Origin: Flavobacterium keumense
GTDB lineage: Bacteria > Bacteroidota > Bacteroidia > Flavobacteriales > Flavobacteriaceae
DNA length: 64,000 nt
Direction of reading: 5' to 3'
Assembly: GCF_029866485.1 (NCBI RefSeq)
Contig: NZ_CP092332.1
Span: 682,001 to 746,000, forward strand
Part shown: positions 8,871 through 17,709 of the stretch, piece by piece
Layout: each line of letters starts with the position of its first letter
Position numbering within the stretch: position 1 is the first letter of the stretch
Made by a program: the position numbers and the translations under genes
Notes under the pieces: generated by a model
The model's input: the letters and a program-made list of their open reading frames with translations, nothing else
Database searches by the model: none
What the model was told of the DNA's origin: nothing

Positions 8871-8878
8871 TATCTTTG
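8871..8878 (+). promoter_or_regulatory. Promoter -7 element TATCTTTG upstream of the DUF4254 gene
   Basis: Exact TAnnTTTG match 18 bases before the ATG, in the divergent upp/DUF4254 gap. Confidence 0.6.
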
Positions 8879-8896
8879 TGATTCAATTTTAAAGAC

Positions 8897-9502
8897 ATGT
8901 TTTCAAAATTAGCCTATTCAGTATTTGAACAAAGTATTCAAGATTATCATCAATTTGATAATGTAGATCAACCCATTAATAATCCTTTTCCAAAGGAACA
9001 ATTTGAACATTTATTGTATCTAAAAAACTGGATCGATACGGTGCAATGGCATTTTGAAGATATTATTCGTGACCCCAATATTGACCCGGTTGCGGCTTTG
9101 ACTTTGAAAAGAAGAATTGATGCTTCCAATCAAGAACGTACCGATATGGTGGAATATATTGATAGTTATTTTCTTCAAAAATACAGTCATGTTAAAGTAA
9201 AAGTAGATGCAAAAATCAATTCTGAAAGTCCAGCTTGGGCATTTGATAGATTGTCTATTTTGGCTTTGAAAATTTACCACATGCAAGAAGAGGTAAGTCG
9301 GCCAGACGCTTCACAAGAACACAAAGACAAGTGTCAAGAAAAACTAAACGTCCTTTTAGAACAAAGAACCGATTTATCGACTGCTATTGACGATTTGTTG
9401 ACCGACATTGAAAACGGAAACAAATTCATGAAAGTGTACAAACAAATGAAAATGTACAACGACGATGATTTAAATCCGGTTTTGTACCAAAACAAAAAAT
9501 AA
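8897..9502 (+). CDS. DUF4254 domain-containing protein
   Basis: 201 residues, soluble, largely helical and charged, no signal peptide. I recognise it as DUF4254, a Bacteroidota family usually found beside family 9 glycosyltransferases and lipid A/core genes, as here (glycosyltransferase 88 bases downstream). Conserved-looking parts are FEHLLYLKNWIDTVQWHFED and LKRRIDASNQERTDMVEYID. The biochemical role is unknown; a function in LPS core assembly is suggested only by the neighbour. A long hairpin sits between the two genes. Confidence 0.8.
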   Translation: MFSKLAYSVFEQSIQDYHQFDNVDQPINNPFPKEQFEHLLYLKNWIDTVQWHFEDIIRDPNIDPVAALTLKRRIDASNQERTDMVEYIDSYFLQKYSHVKVKVDAKINSESPAWAFDRLSILALKIYHMQEEVSRPDASQEHKDKCQEKLNVLLEQRTDLSTAIDDLLTDIENGNKFMKVYKQMKMYNDDDLNPVLYQNKK

Positions 9503-9515
9503 GAAACTATATTTT

Positions 9516-9575
9516 AACCATTAAGGGATTAAGAAAATGAAGTAAAACTTAATGAACCTTAATCTCTTAATGGTT
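9516..9575. repeat. Long intergenic hairpin between DUF4254 and glycosyltransferase genes
   Basis: Arms of 18 bp (9516-9533 and 9558-9575), AACCATTAAGGGATTAAG against its reverse complement with one G/A difference (a G-U pair in RNA), 24-nt loop. Only a short T-rich stretch follows (TTTTATA), so it may be a weak terminator, a processing site or a dispersed intergenic repeat. Confidence 0.6.
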
Positions 9576-9590
9576 TTATACATTAAGTAA

Positions 9591-10634
9591 TTGTTTAAAA
9601 AGATACAACATATAGCCGTTATGAGACTTTCTGCAATGGGAGATGTCGCTATGACGGTTCCTGTTTTACGGGCGTTGGTAAACCAATATCCTGAACTGAA
9701 AATCACAGTAATTTCAAGACCGTTTTTTCAACCTTTTTTCAAGGATATTCCAAATCTACATTTCTTTGCTTTTGACGAAAAAGAACGTCATAAAGGAGTT
9801 TTAGGTTTGTGGCGGTTGTTCCAAGATTTAAAAAGGTTACAAATTGATGCGTTTGCGGATTTACATAACGTGTTGCGTTCCAAAGTAGTTCGGAGTTTAT
9901 TTGCTTTAAGCGGTAAAAAAGTCAGTTTTGTAGATAAAGGACGCGCCGAGAAAAAAGCGTTAACACGCGCTGAAAATAAAAATTTCCGGCCTTTGACCAC
10001 GATGTTTGAAAGACACCGATTGGTTTTTGAAAGCTTAGGGTTTCCAATCGATTTGTCTCGACCTCAATTTCCTCTCCAAGCACCTATTACACAACTTGAA
10101 TTAGCGACAATTGTGGCTCAATCACAAAAGCTAATTGGGATTGCGCCTTTTGCCCAATACGATTCCAAAGTCTATCCACTGGATTTAATGAAGGAAGTAA
10201 TCGATACTTTAGCCCAAAATCAAGAACACACTATTTTGCTCTTTGGCGGAGGCCAAAACGAAAAAGAACAACTTCAAAACTTAGCAGGAGATAAAAATAA
10301 CGTCATCAACATGGCAGGAAAAATCCCTTTTCAAGAGGAATTGGATTTGATCAGCAACTTAGACGTGATGTTGTCTATGGATTCGGGCAATGCGCATATA
10401 GCGGCCATGTTGGGTGTTCCCGTAGTTACTCTTTGGGGTGCCACCCATCCATATGCGGGATTTTTGCCTTTTAATCAAACATTAGACAATGCTTTGGTGT
10501 CCGACAGAAATCAATATCCACAATTGCCGACGTCGGTCTATGGCAATAAAAAAGTAGCGGGTTATGAAAACGCCATGCGAACTATTCTTCCTGAGCAAGT
10601 GGTGACCCGAATAGCTGAGGTTCTTAAGAGGTAA
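9591..10634 (+). CDS. Family 9 glycosyltransferase (heptosyltransferase-like)
   Basis: 347 residues, GT-B fold of the ADP-heptose:LPS heptosyltransferase family. The N-terminal motif is IAVMRLSAMGDVAMTVPVL. The C-terminal half has IGIAPFAQYDSKVYP, LLFGGGQNEKE and the acceptor/donor segment MDSGNAHIAAMLGVPVVTLWGATHP. It probably adds a sugar to the LPS core at the inner membrane. TTG 9591 was kept because the next ATG (residue 11) would delete the first beta strand. It follows the DUF4254 gene and ends before a bidirectional terminator. The donor sugar cannot be read from sequence. Confidence 0.85.
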   Translation: MFKKIQHIAVMRLSAMGDVAMTVPVLRALVNQYPELKITVISRPFFQPFFKDIPNLHFFAFDEKERHKGVLGLWRLFQDLKRLQIDAFADLHNVLRSKVVRSLFALSGKKVSFVDKGRAEKKALTRAENKNFRPLTTMFERHRLVFESLGFPIDLSRPQFPLQAPITQLELATIVAQSQKLIGIAPFAQYDSKVYPLDLMKEVIDTLAQNQEHTILLFGGGQNEKEQLQNLAGDKNNVINMAGKIPFQEELDLISNLDVMLSMDSGNAHIAAMLGVPVVTLWGATHPYAGFLPFNQTLDNALVSDRNQYPQLPTSVYGNKKVAGYENAMRTILPEQVVTRIAEVLKR

Positions 10635-10659
10635 CACAGATTACACCCATTTCACGGAT

Positions 10660-10762
10660 TGATCATTGCGAGAAGGCACAACGAAGCAATCTCAACAACC
10701 CTTAGATTTCGGATAGCTTGACAAAAAAGAACACATCTACAAGGTTTTGGAAACCTCTAAGG
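10660..10762. repeat. Dispersed intergenic repeats
   Basis: Two elements. Near 10661-10693, CATTGCGAGAAGG and ACGAAGCAATCTCA form the ATTGCGAG...GAAGCAATCTC type of imperfect hairpin common between Bacteroidota genes. At 10737-10762, CTACAAGGTTTTGG with AAACCTCTAAGG is a third copy of the repeat seen at 5397-5477. No open frame. Confidence 0.6.
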
Positions 10763-10771
10763 AGTCAAAAC

Positions 10772-10803
10772 AAAAAACGAGAAGCCATCACTTCTCGTTT
10801 TTT
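10772..10803. terminator. Bidirectional terminator between glycosyltransferase and reductase genes
   Basis: Perfect 13-bp inverted repeat, AAAAAACGAGAAG / CTTCTCGTTTTTT, 6-nt loop. A-tract on one side and T-tract on the other, so it can stop transcription from both convergent genes. Confidence 0.9.
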
Positions 10804-10830
10804 CTATATTTAATTATTTTTTTAAACTTT

Positions 10831-10853
10831 GCGCCCCCGCCTGCCGCAGGCAG
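10831..10853. repeat. GC-rich palindromic repeat
   Basis: A CCCCCGCCTGCCGCAGGCAGG-type stretch: CCTGC / GCAGG dyad in a block of more than 75% G+C inside strongly AT-rich DNA. It lies just past the reductase stop. Composition and palindromy suggest a small dispersed element. Confidence 0.5.
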
Positions 10854-10867
10854 GTTAGCAGCAAAAA

Positions 10868-11920
10868 CTAAACATCATCAAAATCCACTCGAATCGTAGC
10901 TGATGTAGGATGTGCTTGACAGGTCAAGATCAATCCGCTAGCGACTTCTTTGTCGGTTAGGATAGAGTTTTTAGTCATTTCGGCAGTTCCTTCGGTAACG
11001 CGCGCTAAACAACTACTACAAATTCCGCCTTGACAAGAATAAGGAGCATCAATACCTTGTTTTAAAGCAGCATCCAGAATGGTTTGTTTGGCCGACATTT
11101 CAAAAGTCGTTTCTTCATCGTCCACCATTACCGTAATTTGCGCATGTCCTTCTAACGATTGTTCGATAGTATGTTCTTTGGCAGAAGCCGAAAATAATTC
11201 AAATTTGATATTGGATTCCTTGATATTTTTTTCTTTTAAAGCTTCCGAAACCTTGTTAATCATTGCTTCAGGCCCACACAAATAGAATTTGTCAAATTCC
11301 AAACTGGCGTGTTTTTCGTTCAGGATATAATTCACTGTAGTTTTGTCAATGCGTCCAGACAAAGCAGCAGCTACATTTGCTTGGCTATAGACATAGTGTA
11401 CAAATAAACGCCCCACATATTGGGATTGTAAATCGTGTAATTCTTGGTGAAAAATGGTTTCTTCAGGCGATTTGTTTCCGTATACCAAAACAAAGGTGCT
11501 TTTTGGTTCACTTTTTAACGCCGATTTCAAAATAGAAAGAACAGGTGTAATACCGCTACCCGCCACAAAAGCGGCATAGTTACGTTGACGATCAGCCTGA
11601 GGTTCAAAAGTGAATTTCCCTTCTGGGTTTCCCACTTCAAGAACGTCTCCTGCTTTAAGTTTGGTATTGGCAAACTGCGAAAAAAGTCCATTAGGAACGG
11701 CTTTTACCGCAATTCGTAATTCGCCACTATCCGGAGCAGAACAGATTGAATAGGCGCGACGAATTTCTTGATTGTCCAAAGTCAATCGCAGGTTAATGTA
11801 TTGACCAGCAATGAAAGTATAGTTGGATTGTAATTCTTCAGGAACTGAAAAAAGTATGGAAACAGCGTCTTTGGTTTCGCGTTTCACTTCTTTAATGATT
11901 AATTTTAAAAAGGAAGACAT
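10868..11920 (-). CDS. FAD/NAD(P)-dependent oxidoreductase with C-terminal 2Fe-2S ferredoxin domain (PaaE-like)
   Basis: 350 residues. Order: FAD-binding barrel (AGQYINLRL, RAYSICSAP), NAD(P)-binding domain (FVAGSGITPVLSILKSAL, LVYGNKSPEE, KFYLCGPEAMI) and a plant-type 2Fe-2S domain with Cys296, Cys301, Cys304 and Cys334 (the PYSCQGGICSSC and LTCQAHP segments). This layout is that of PaaE/PaaK, the reductase of phenylacetyl-CoA oxygenase, but no paaABCD genes are nearby, so its oxygenase partner is unknown. ATG 11920 (MSSFLKL) was chosen because the longer frame starts at a TTG within the -7 box 11943-11936. Confidence 0.85.
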   Translation of the reverse strand: MSSFLKLIIKEVKRETKDAVSILFSVPEELQSNYTFIAGQYINLRLTLDNQEIRRAYSICSAPDSGELRIAVKAVPNGLFSQFANTKLKAGDVLEVGNPEGKFTFEPQADRQRNYAAFVAGSGITPVLSILKSALKSEPKSTFVLVYGNKSPEETIFHQELHDLQSQYVGRLFVHYVYSQANVAAALSGRIDKTTVNYILNEKHASLEFDKFYLCGPEAMINKVSEALKEKNIKESNIKFELFSASAKEHTIEQSLEGHAQITVMVDDEETTFEMSAKQTILDAALKQGIDAPYSCQGGICSSCLARVTEGTAEMTKNSILTDKEVASGLILTCQAHPTSATIRVDFDDV

Positions 11921-11935
11921 AGTTGTAATTTTTGA

Positions 11936-11943
11936 CAAATATA
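11936..11943 (-). promoter_or_regulatory. Promoter -7 element TATATTTG for the PaaE-like gene
   Basis: Exact TAnnTTTG on the minus strand, 15 bases before ATG 11920. The final TTG is the false upstream start of the longest frame. Confidence 0.6.
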
Positions 11944-12177
11944 GTAAACCATAGGGGTTTTAGAAAATGATAAAGATCAGGTTTGTAGGATTTGCCACAA
12001 AGGCGCAAAAGCACAAAGAATAGTTTTTTTGCTCTAGTCATTGTCTGGAAAAGTTACCAAATGAAAGTCCTCGCCACGGATTAAAGGATTTAAATGGATT
12101 AAAAAACTTCAAATATAGAAATTGGAATTCGTAACTTTTTATTACTTTTAACTACTTATTTACCAAATCTATACTTA

Positions 12178-13647
12178 ATGAAGTTTATTCTACATTTTCT
12201 CTCGCTGGAATGGAAATCGTTTTCCCGTTCGGCTTCTTTTGGAACGAATCTCGCTATAAAGATTCTATTGGCCATTCTGGCTTTATTGTATTCTTTTGCG
12301 CTTCTATCCATGGGAATTGGGTTGTATTATGGCCTTAAAGAGAATCATTTAGACCCTTTAGTTCAAATCAACACCTTTTTGATTTACTATTTCCTTTTTG
12401 ATTTAGGGATGCGTTTTTTATGGCAAAAAATCCCCGTAATGAACATTCGCCCTATGCTAATTTTGCCCATTAAAAAAAGTACAATTGTTCATTTTTCTCT
12501 AGGGAAAACCGCTTTGTCTTTTTTTAACTTAATGCACGTTTTTTTCTTTCTGCCTTTCTCAGTGGTGTTGTTCATAGAAAATCATCCAATTGAGAGCATT
12601 CTTTCTTGGCATTTGGCTATGTTTTCGTTGGTGTACATCAACAATTTCATTAATGTGCTCTTTAGCAACAAAGACAATTTATTTGGAATTTTACTAGTAG
12701 TTATAGTTGTTTTAGGCGGATTACAACATTACGGCTATTTCAACATTACGGATTATTCGGCACCTTTTTTTGAAAGCCTATTTCACATTCCAGGATTATT
12801 TTTAGTCCCACTTCTATTGCTTATAGGATTGTATAAAATCACCTATGATTTTTTTAAAAACCAATTGTATTTAGATGCTGGATTAGCTACTAAATCGACG
12901 GTTGCCAAAACTGAAAATTTCACTTGGCTAAATCAGTTAGGGACTTTAGGCACGTTTTTAAAAAACGATATTAAATTAATCAAGCGAAACAAGCGTTCTA
13001 AAACCACGGTAGGGATGAGTATTTTGTTTTTGTTTTATGGCTTTCTTTTTTTCAATGAAAATTTCCACCAACCCCAAGCCATACAAATTTTTGCGGGGAT
13101 TTTTGTCACAGGTGGCTTTTTGTTCACTTTTGGTCAGTTTGTACCTAGTTGGGATAGCCAATATTACCCATTGATGATGACCCAAAACATTTCATACAAA
13201 AACTATTTAACTTCAAAATGGTGGTTAATTGTGATTGCAACTGTACTTTCTACCCTTTTAGCTTCCTTTTATATTTATCTTGGTTGGCAGGTATATTTAA
13301 CCATTTTGGCGGGAGCGGTTTACAACATTGGAATCAATTCTCATTTAGTTTTGTACGCGGGTGCTTATACCAAAACGCCTATTGATTTAACCTCAAGTAA
13401 AGGCGCTTTTGGTGATAAAAAAGCATTTAATCTACAAACGACTTTAATTTCGTTACCCAAAGTCTTGTTGCCAGTTTTATTATATGCTTTAGGCAAAAAC
13501 ATGGAAGGTCCAAACACAGGCTTAGCTCTTGTGGCAGGTGCTGGACTAATAGGTTTTGCATTACGCGACCGGGTTTTTTCTCAAATTGAAAAAGTCTACA
13601 AAATAGAGAAATACAAAACCATTCAAGCCTACAAACAAAACAATTAA
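12178..13647 (+). CDS. DUF5687 family membrane protein, probable ABC exporter permease
   Basis: 489 residues with about 11-12 hydrophobic helices in two clusters (roughly 25-230 and 280-470), separated by a polar loop with FLKNDIKLIKRNKRSKTT, a conserved-looking cytoplasmic segment. The N-terminus MKFILHFLSLEWKSFSRS matches the Bacteroidota family DUF5687. The ABC ATPase gene begins 74 bases downstream on the same strand, so the two probably form one transporter, similar in design to ABC-2 exporters. The substrate is unknown. The 250-bp region upstream holds degenerate repeats (CACAAAGGCGCAAAAGCACAAAG) and no clear promoter box. Confidence 0.8.
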   Translation: MKFILHFLSLEWKSFSRSASFGTNLAIKILLAILALLYSFALLSMGIGLYYGLKENHLDPLVQINTFLIYYFLFDLGMRFLWQKIPVMNIRPMLILPIKKSTIVHFSLGKTALSFFNLMHVFFFLPFSVVLFIENHPIESILSWHLAMFSLVYINNFINVLFSNKDNLFGILLVVIVVLGGLQHYGYFNITDYSAPFFESLFHIPGLFLVPLLLLIGLYKITYDFFKNQLYLDAGLATKSTVAKTENFTWLNQLGTLGTFLKNDIKLIKRNKRSKTTVGMSILFLFYGFLFFNENFHQPQAIQIFAGIFVTGGFLFTFGQFVPSWDSQYYPLMMTQNISYKNYLTSKWWLIVIATVLSTLLASFYIYLGWQVYLTILAGAVYNIGINSHLVLYAGAYTKTPIDLTSSKGAFGDKKAFNLQTTLISLPKVLLPVLLYALGKNMEGPNTGLALVAGAGLIGFALRDRVFSQIEKVYKIEKYKTIQAYKQNN

Positions 13648-13721
13648 CATTCAGTTTCCGGTTAGCAGTAATAAACATTTTCTAACCCCATAAACTTTTA
13701 ATCTCATAAACGATATTCACC

Positions 13722-14417
13722 ATGATCCAAATCAACCAACTTTCAAAAAAATACAACGGAACAACCGTTTTACAAATCGATAATTTAAGTATTCCAAAAG
13801 GACAAAGTTTTGGACTAGTAGGCAATAATGGCGCAGGTAAAACTACTTTTTTCAGTTTGCTTTTGGATTTAATCCAACCTACAACCGGCGAAATCATCAA
13901 TAACGAAATTCCTGTTTCTACTAGTGAAAACTGGAAATCCTTTACCACTTCTTTCATAGACGAAAGCTTCTTAATTGGGTATTTGACGCCCGAAGAATAT
14001 TTCAATTTCATTGGTGATTTACGAGGTCAAAACAAAGCCGAGATTGATGCTTTACTTCAAAAACATCAAGATTTTTTTAATGGAGAAATACTTGAAAATA
14101 AAAAATACTTGCGCGATTTGTCTAAAGGGAATCAAAAGAAAGTGGGAATTATTGCTGCTTTGATAGGTAATCCTGAGGTGGTGGTTTTAGACGAGCCTTT
14201 TGCTAATTTAGATCCCACCACAGTCAATCGATTAAAAAAAATCATTAAAGAATTAGCCGAAAATCCAAAGACAACCATCTTGGTTTCAAGTCACGACTTA
14301 CAACACACCGTTGAAGTTTGCGATAGAATTGTGGTATTAAATAAAGGAGAGGTGGTTAAAGATATTATCACGTCTGATGAAACACTTCAAGAACTCGAAG
14401 CCTTTTTTGCGGTTTAA
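13722..14417 (+). CDS. ABC transporter ATP-binding protein
   Basis: 231 residues, a single nucleotide-binding domain. Walker A is GNNGAGKTT (G34-T42), the signature is LSKGNQKKVG (about residue 133) rather than LSGGQ, Walker B is VVVLDEP (about 152-158), and the H-loop lies in LVSSHDLQHT. Lys replacing Gly in the signature (SKGN) is common in ABC-2-type exporters. It partners with the DUF5687 permease encoded just upstream. Confidence 0.92.
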   Translation: MIQINQLSKKYNGTTVLQIDNLSIPKGQSFGLVGNNGAGKTTFFSLLLDLIQPTTGEIINNEIPVSTSENWKSFTTSFIDESFLIGYLTPEEYFNFIGDLRGQNKAEIDALLQKHQDFFNGEILENKKYLRDLSKGNQKKVGIIAALIGNPEVVVLDEPFANLDPTTVNRLKKIIKELAENPKTTILVSSHDLQHTVEVCDRIVVLNKGEVVKDIITSDETLQELEAFFAV

Positions 14418-14504
14418 CTTTCAATATTTCAAAAAGAAACGTAATTTTACCCATCTATACACTAAAATAGTGAATTAGAAGTTAAAGTTATAAATGGTTT
14501 CCAA

Positions 14505-17102
14505 TTGAAAATAAATAGATCTCAACATATCTTCAGTTTTTTTCTGTTGCTTTTTATAGTGGCTTGTTCTACTAAGAAAAACACTTTTGTATCGCGAAAT
14601 TACCACGCACTAACCACCAAGTACAATGTACTTTATAACGGGGGAGTCGCTTTTGATAAAGGAATTGCAGATATTAATACAAAAAGCAAAAACAATTTTT
14701 GGAAACGATTGCCCGTCGAAAAAATGGAAATGTCAGACGGCTCAATTTTAGATACTGCCAAGAATGCCAATTTTGATTTAGCAGAAACAAAAGCCACAAA
14801 AGGAATTCAGAAGCACTCCATGAACATTGGAGGAAAGGAGTACAATTATCAAACAGACGAAGCATATTTAATGCTTGGAAAAGCGAGATATTACAGCCAG
14901 CGATTTGTTCCTGCTTTGGACGCGTTTAATTATATTTTGTACAAATATCCCAATAGTAGTAAAATTCATGAGGCAAAAATTTGGCGCGAAAAAACCAATA
15001 TGCGTCTAGGGAATGAAGCTTTAGCAATTAAAAATTTAAGTAAGCTATTAAAAGACTTTAAATTAAATAAACAATTGGTAGCGAATGCCAATGCCGTTTT
15101 GGCAGAAGCCTTTTTGAATTTAGAAGAAAAGGACAGTGCGGTAGTAAAATTGCAGGTGGCCGAAAAAGCAACTAAAATTAATACAGAGAAAGCCCGATAT
15201 CGATTCATTTTAGGGCAGTTGTATGAAGAATTAGGTAAAAGAGAATTGGCATTATCTAGTTATCAATCAGTGATTGACATGAATCGAAAAGCAGATAGAG
15301 AATACCGTATTCAGGCGTATGCGAGAAAAGCCCAATTATTTGATTTTCAAAATGGCGATAAAGCTCAAATAACTAAAATGTTTGCCCAATTGGTTGAAAA
15401 TCGGGAAAACCGCCCTTTTTTAGATTTGATTTACCATCAAATGGGGGTGTTTTATGATAAAAGCAATGATATAGAATTGGCTTTAAAAAATTACAATCTA
15501 TCATTAAAAAAAGTAAAAGACAACACGTATTTAGCGGCTTCAAATTATCGAAATATAGGTAATATGTATTTTAAAAGCACTAATTTTCCTTTGGCTGCAA
15601 AATATTATGACAGTACTTTAGTTAAGTTAGATAAAAAAACTAGAGAATTTGCACAAATTGAAAAAGTCCGAAAAAACCTGGACGATGTGATCAAATACGA
15701 CGCATTAGCAGTAACAAATGATAGCATTTTAAAAGTAGTGTCTCTGTCTGAAACCGATAGGATCGTTTATTTTGGTAAATATATTGACGAATTAAAAAAG
15801 AAAGAGGAAAAACAAGCCCTTTTAGTAAAAATACAGCAAGAAGCTATAAAGAATTTCGAACACTCAGGTAATTCCGATTTGCCAGGAACAACATTATTAA
15901 ATACCAAAACGGCGGTTCGAACACTTCCAAAATTAGACTCAGGAAGTAGCACTTCAAGCACATTTTATTTTTATAATCCTACCACAGTGGCTTTTGGTCA
16001 GTTGGAATTCAAAAAAAATTGGGGAAAACGAAATCCGAATGGGTTTTGGAGAATGAAAACCAGTTCAGCAAATTCAACAACAGATACCCCTTTATCCGAT
16101 GCAACACCACTACAAGTAACCACTAAAACTATTGACAAACCGGACGACAAATATTCGGTGGATTATTATTTAAATCAAATACCTTCTGATAAAAAAGTAC
16201 TCGACAGCATCAATCAAATACGCAATTTTGCGTTTTATCAATTGGGGATTATTTACAAAGAAAAGTTCAAAGAATACGCTTTGGCTACAGCCAAATTAGA
16301 AAAAATATTGGAACAAAATCCAGAAGAGAAATTGGTTTTGCCAACGATGTATAATTTGTACAAAATCTATCAAATTACAGATGCAACTAAGGCAACGGCA
16401 ATGAAAAACCGTATTGTCTCGCAATATCCGGGCTCGCGTTATGCGCAAATTATCAGTAATACGGATACCAATAGTTCCAATCTCGAAACTCCAGAAAAAA
16501 TATACAATCAATTTTATAAATTGTTTCAAGAACAACAGTTTGTGGAAGTTTTAGAAAAATTAAATACTGCAATCATTCAATTTTCGGGTGATGAAATTCT
16601 TCCAAAAATGGAGTTGTTACGCGCCAATACACAGGCAAAATTGTTTGGACTAGAAGCTTACAAAAAAGCATTGGAAGAAGTGGCCGAACAGTATTCTAAT
16701 TCCGAAGAAGGCAAACAAGCACAAGAAATCTTGAACAATCAAATCCCGATTTTGGAAAAAATGGAGTTTAGTTCGGCGGCTAAAAGTTGGAAAATTTTGT
16801 TTAAAGTAGGTTTAAAAACAGATTCTTTAACTCAAGAAACACAAGCAAAAATCAAAAAATTCATTGAAGATGAGAAAATCAGCAACCACTCGTATTCGTA
16901 TGATGTCTATACTGATAAAGAAAATTTTATAGTTATTCATAATATAAAGTCAGAGGCCTATGCCAATGATATAATCAATTACATGACTGTAAATAAACAA
17001 TATACGATTAATCAACCCGCGATTGTCATTTCGAGTGATAATTATAAAATAGTCCAAATCAAGAAAAACTTAGACCGCTATTTAGCCTCAAAAAAGCAGT
17101 AA
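14505..17102 (+). CDS. sprE: SprE/PorW-like TPR lipoprotein of the type IX secretion / gliding system
   Basis: 865 residues. A short signal peptide ends in LLFIVACS, giving a lipidated Cys21. Most of the protein is TPR-like helical hairpins (DEAYLMLGKARYYSQRFVPA, FILGQLYEELGKRELALSSY, NYRNIGNMYFKSTNFPLAAK, AFYQLGIIYKEKFKEYALA). It fits SprE of Flavobacterium johnsoniae and PorW of Porphyromonas, which are periplasm-facing outer-membrane lipoproteins needed for type IX secretion. The start is TTG; the only nearby ATG (14493) is out of frame. It overlaps no neighbour, and the bactofilin gene starts 3 bases after its stop. Its presence matches the three T9SS substrates further on. Confidence 0.85.
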   Translation: MKINRSQHIFSFFLLLFIVACSTKKNTFVSRNYHALTTKYNVLYNGGVAFDKGIADINTKSKNNFWKRLPVEKMEMSDGSILDTAKNANFDLAETKATKGIQKHSMNIGGKEYNYQTDEAYLMLGKARYYSQRFVPALDAFNYILYKYPNSSKIHEAKIWREKTNMRLGNEALAIKNLSKLLKDFKLNKQLVANANAVLAEAFLNLEEKDSAVVKLQVAEKATKINTEKARYRFILGQLYEELGKRELALSSYQSVIDMNRKADREYRIQAYARKAQLFDFQNGDKAQITKMFAQLVENRENRPFLDLIYHQMGVFYDKSNDIELALKNYNLSLKKVKDNTYLAASNYRNIGNMYFKSTNFPLAAKYYDSTLVKLDKKTREFAQIEKVRKNLDDVIKYDALAVTNDSILKVVSLSETDRIVYFGKYIDELKKKEEKQALLVKIQQEAIKNFEHSGNSDLPGTTLLNTKTAVRTLPKLDSGSSTSSTFYFYNPTTVAFGQLEFKKNWGKRNPNGFWRMKTSSANSTTDTPLSDATPLQVTTKTIDKPDDKYSVDYYLNQIPSDKKVLDSINQIRNFAFYQLGIIYKEKFKEYALATAKLEKILEQNPEEKLVLPTMYNLYKIYQITDATKATAMKNRIVSQYPGSRYAQIISNTDTNSSNLETPEKIYNQFYKLFQEQQFVEVLEKLNTAIIQFSGDEILPKMELLRANTQAKLFGLEAYKKALEEVAEQYSNSEEGKQAQEILNNQIPILEKMEFSSAAKSWKILFKVGLKTDSLTQETQAKIKKFIEDEKISNHSYSYDVYTDKENFIVIHNIKSEAYANDIINYMTVNKQYTINQPAIVISSDNYKIVQIKKNLDRYLASKKQ

Positions 17103-17105
17103 ATT

Positions 17106-17486
17106 ATGTTTGAAAAAAAAACCAAATCCTACACCGATCTTTTAGGAAAAACGAACCGAATTGTTGAAGGAACTCGAATAAAAGGAAATATTTATTCTGT
17201 GGCTGATTTTAGATTAGACGGAGAGTTAACGGGTAATTTTCAATGTGAAGGGAAAATAGTTATTGGGCCAGCCGGAATAGTTGTAGGGGATATTGATTGT
17301 AAAAGCGCCGATATTGAAGGGCGTTTTAGTGGAAAAATCCAAGTGGTTGAATTACTGAATATCAAAGCAACAGCTGCTATTTATGGCGAAGTGACTGTGG
17401 GGAAATTATCGGTAGAGCCCGGTGCTGATTTTAGTGCAACCTGTACTATGAAAACAAATCCTCCCCAAGCAAATAATGGAGAATAA
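17106..17486 (+). CDS. Bactofilin family cytoskeletal protein
   Basis: 126 residues. A short polar N-terminus precedes the polymer-forming right-handed beta-helix (about residues 14-112), seen as regular repeats such as NRIVEGTRIKGNIYSVADFR, LDGELTGNFQCEGKIVIGPAG, IVVGDIDCKSADIEGRFSGK. Bactofilins polymerise without nucleotide and scaffold envelope enzymes. The gene is tightly placed (3 bases after sprE, 11-base overlap with the AtpZ-like gene), so it is probably transcribed with sprE into the start of the ATP synthase cluster. Confidence 0.9.
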   Translation: MFEKKTKSYTDLLGKTNRIVEGTRIKGNIYSVADFRLDGELTGNFQCEGKIVIGPAGIVVGDIDCKSADIEGRFSGKIQVVELLNIKATAAIYGEVTVGKLSVEPGADFSATCTMKTNPPQANNGE

Positions 17487-17709
17487 AAAAAACAAAAAAC
17501 CATTCAATAAATGGTTGGCATTAATCAATATTCCCATTCAGATGGGGGTTGTTATTTTTGTTTTTTCATATATGGGGAATTGGTTAGATGAAACACATCC
17601 AAGCCCTATTTTTTATTACCATAAAATAAGTGTTCTATTGGGTGTTTTTTTAGCGCTTTACAACACCATAAGACAAGTAAATGACATCAACAAATCCGAT
17701 TTCAATTGA
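17476..17709 (+). CDS. AtpZ/AtpI-family membrane protein
   Basis: 77 residues, two membrane helices (WLALINIPIQMGVVIFVFSYMG and ISVLLGVFLALYNTIRQV) with the short loop NWLDETHPSP between them. This is the F0F1-ATPase-associated AtpZ/AtpI hairpin family, often with Mg2+/assembly roles; here it precedes atpB. It overlaps the bactofilin end by 11 bases and the next gene start by 4, which suggests translational coupling. Confidence 0.85.
   Translation: MENKKNKKPFNKWLALINIPIQMGVVIFVFSYMGNWLDETHPSPIFYYHKISVLLGVFLALYNTIRQVNDINKSDFN

Noticed and set aside
14674..16535. Minus-strand frames within sprE
   Set aside because: Shadow frames of the SprE coding sequence without signal, domain or start context.
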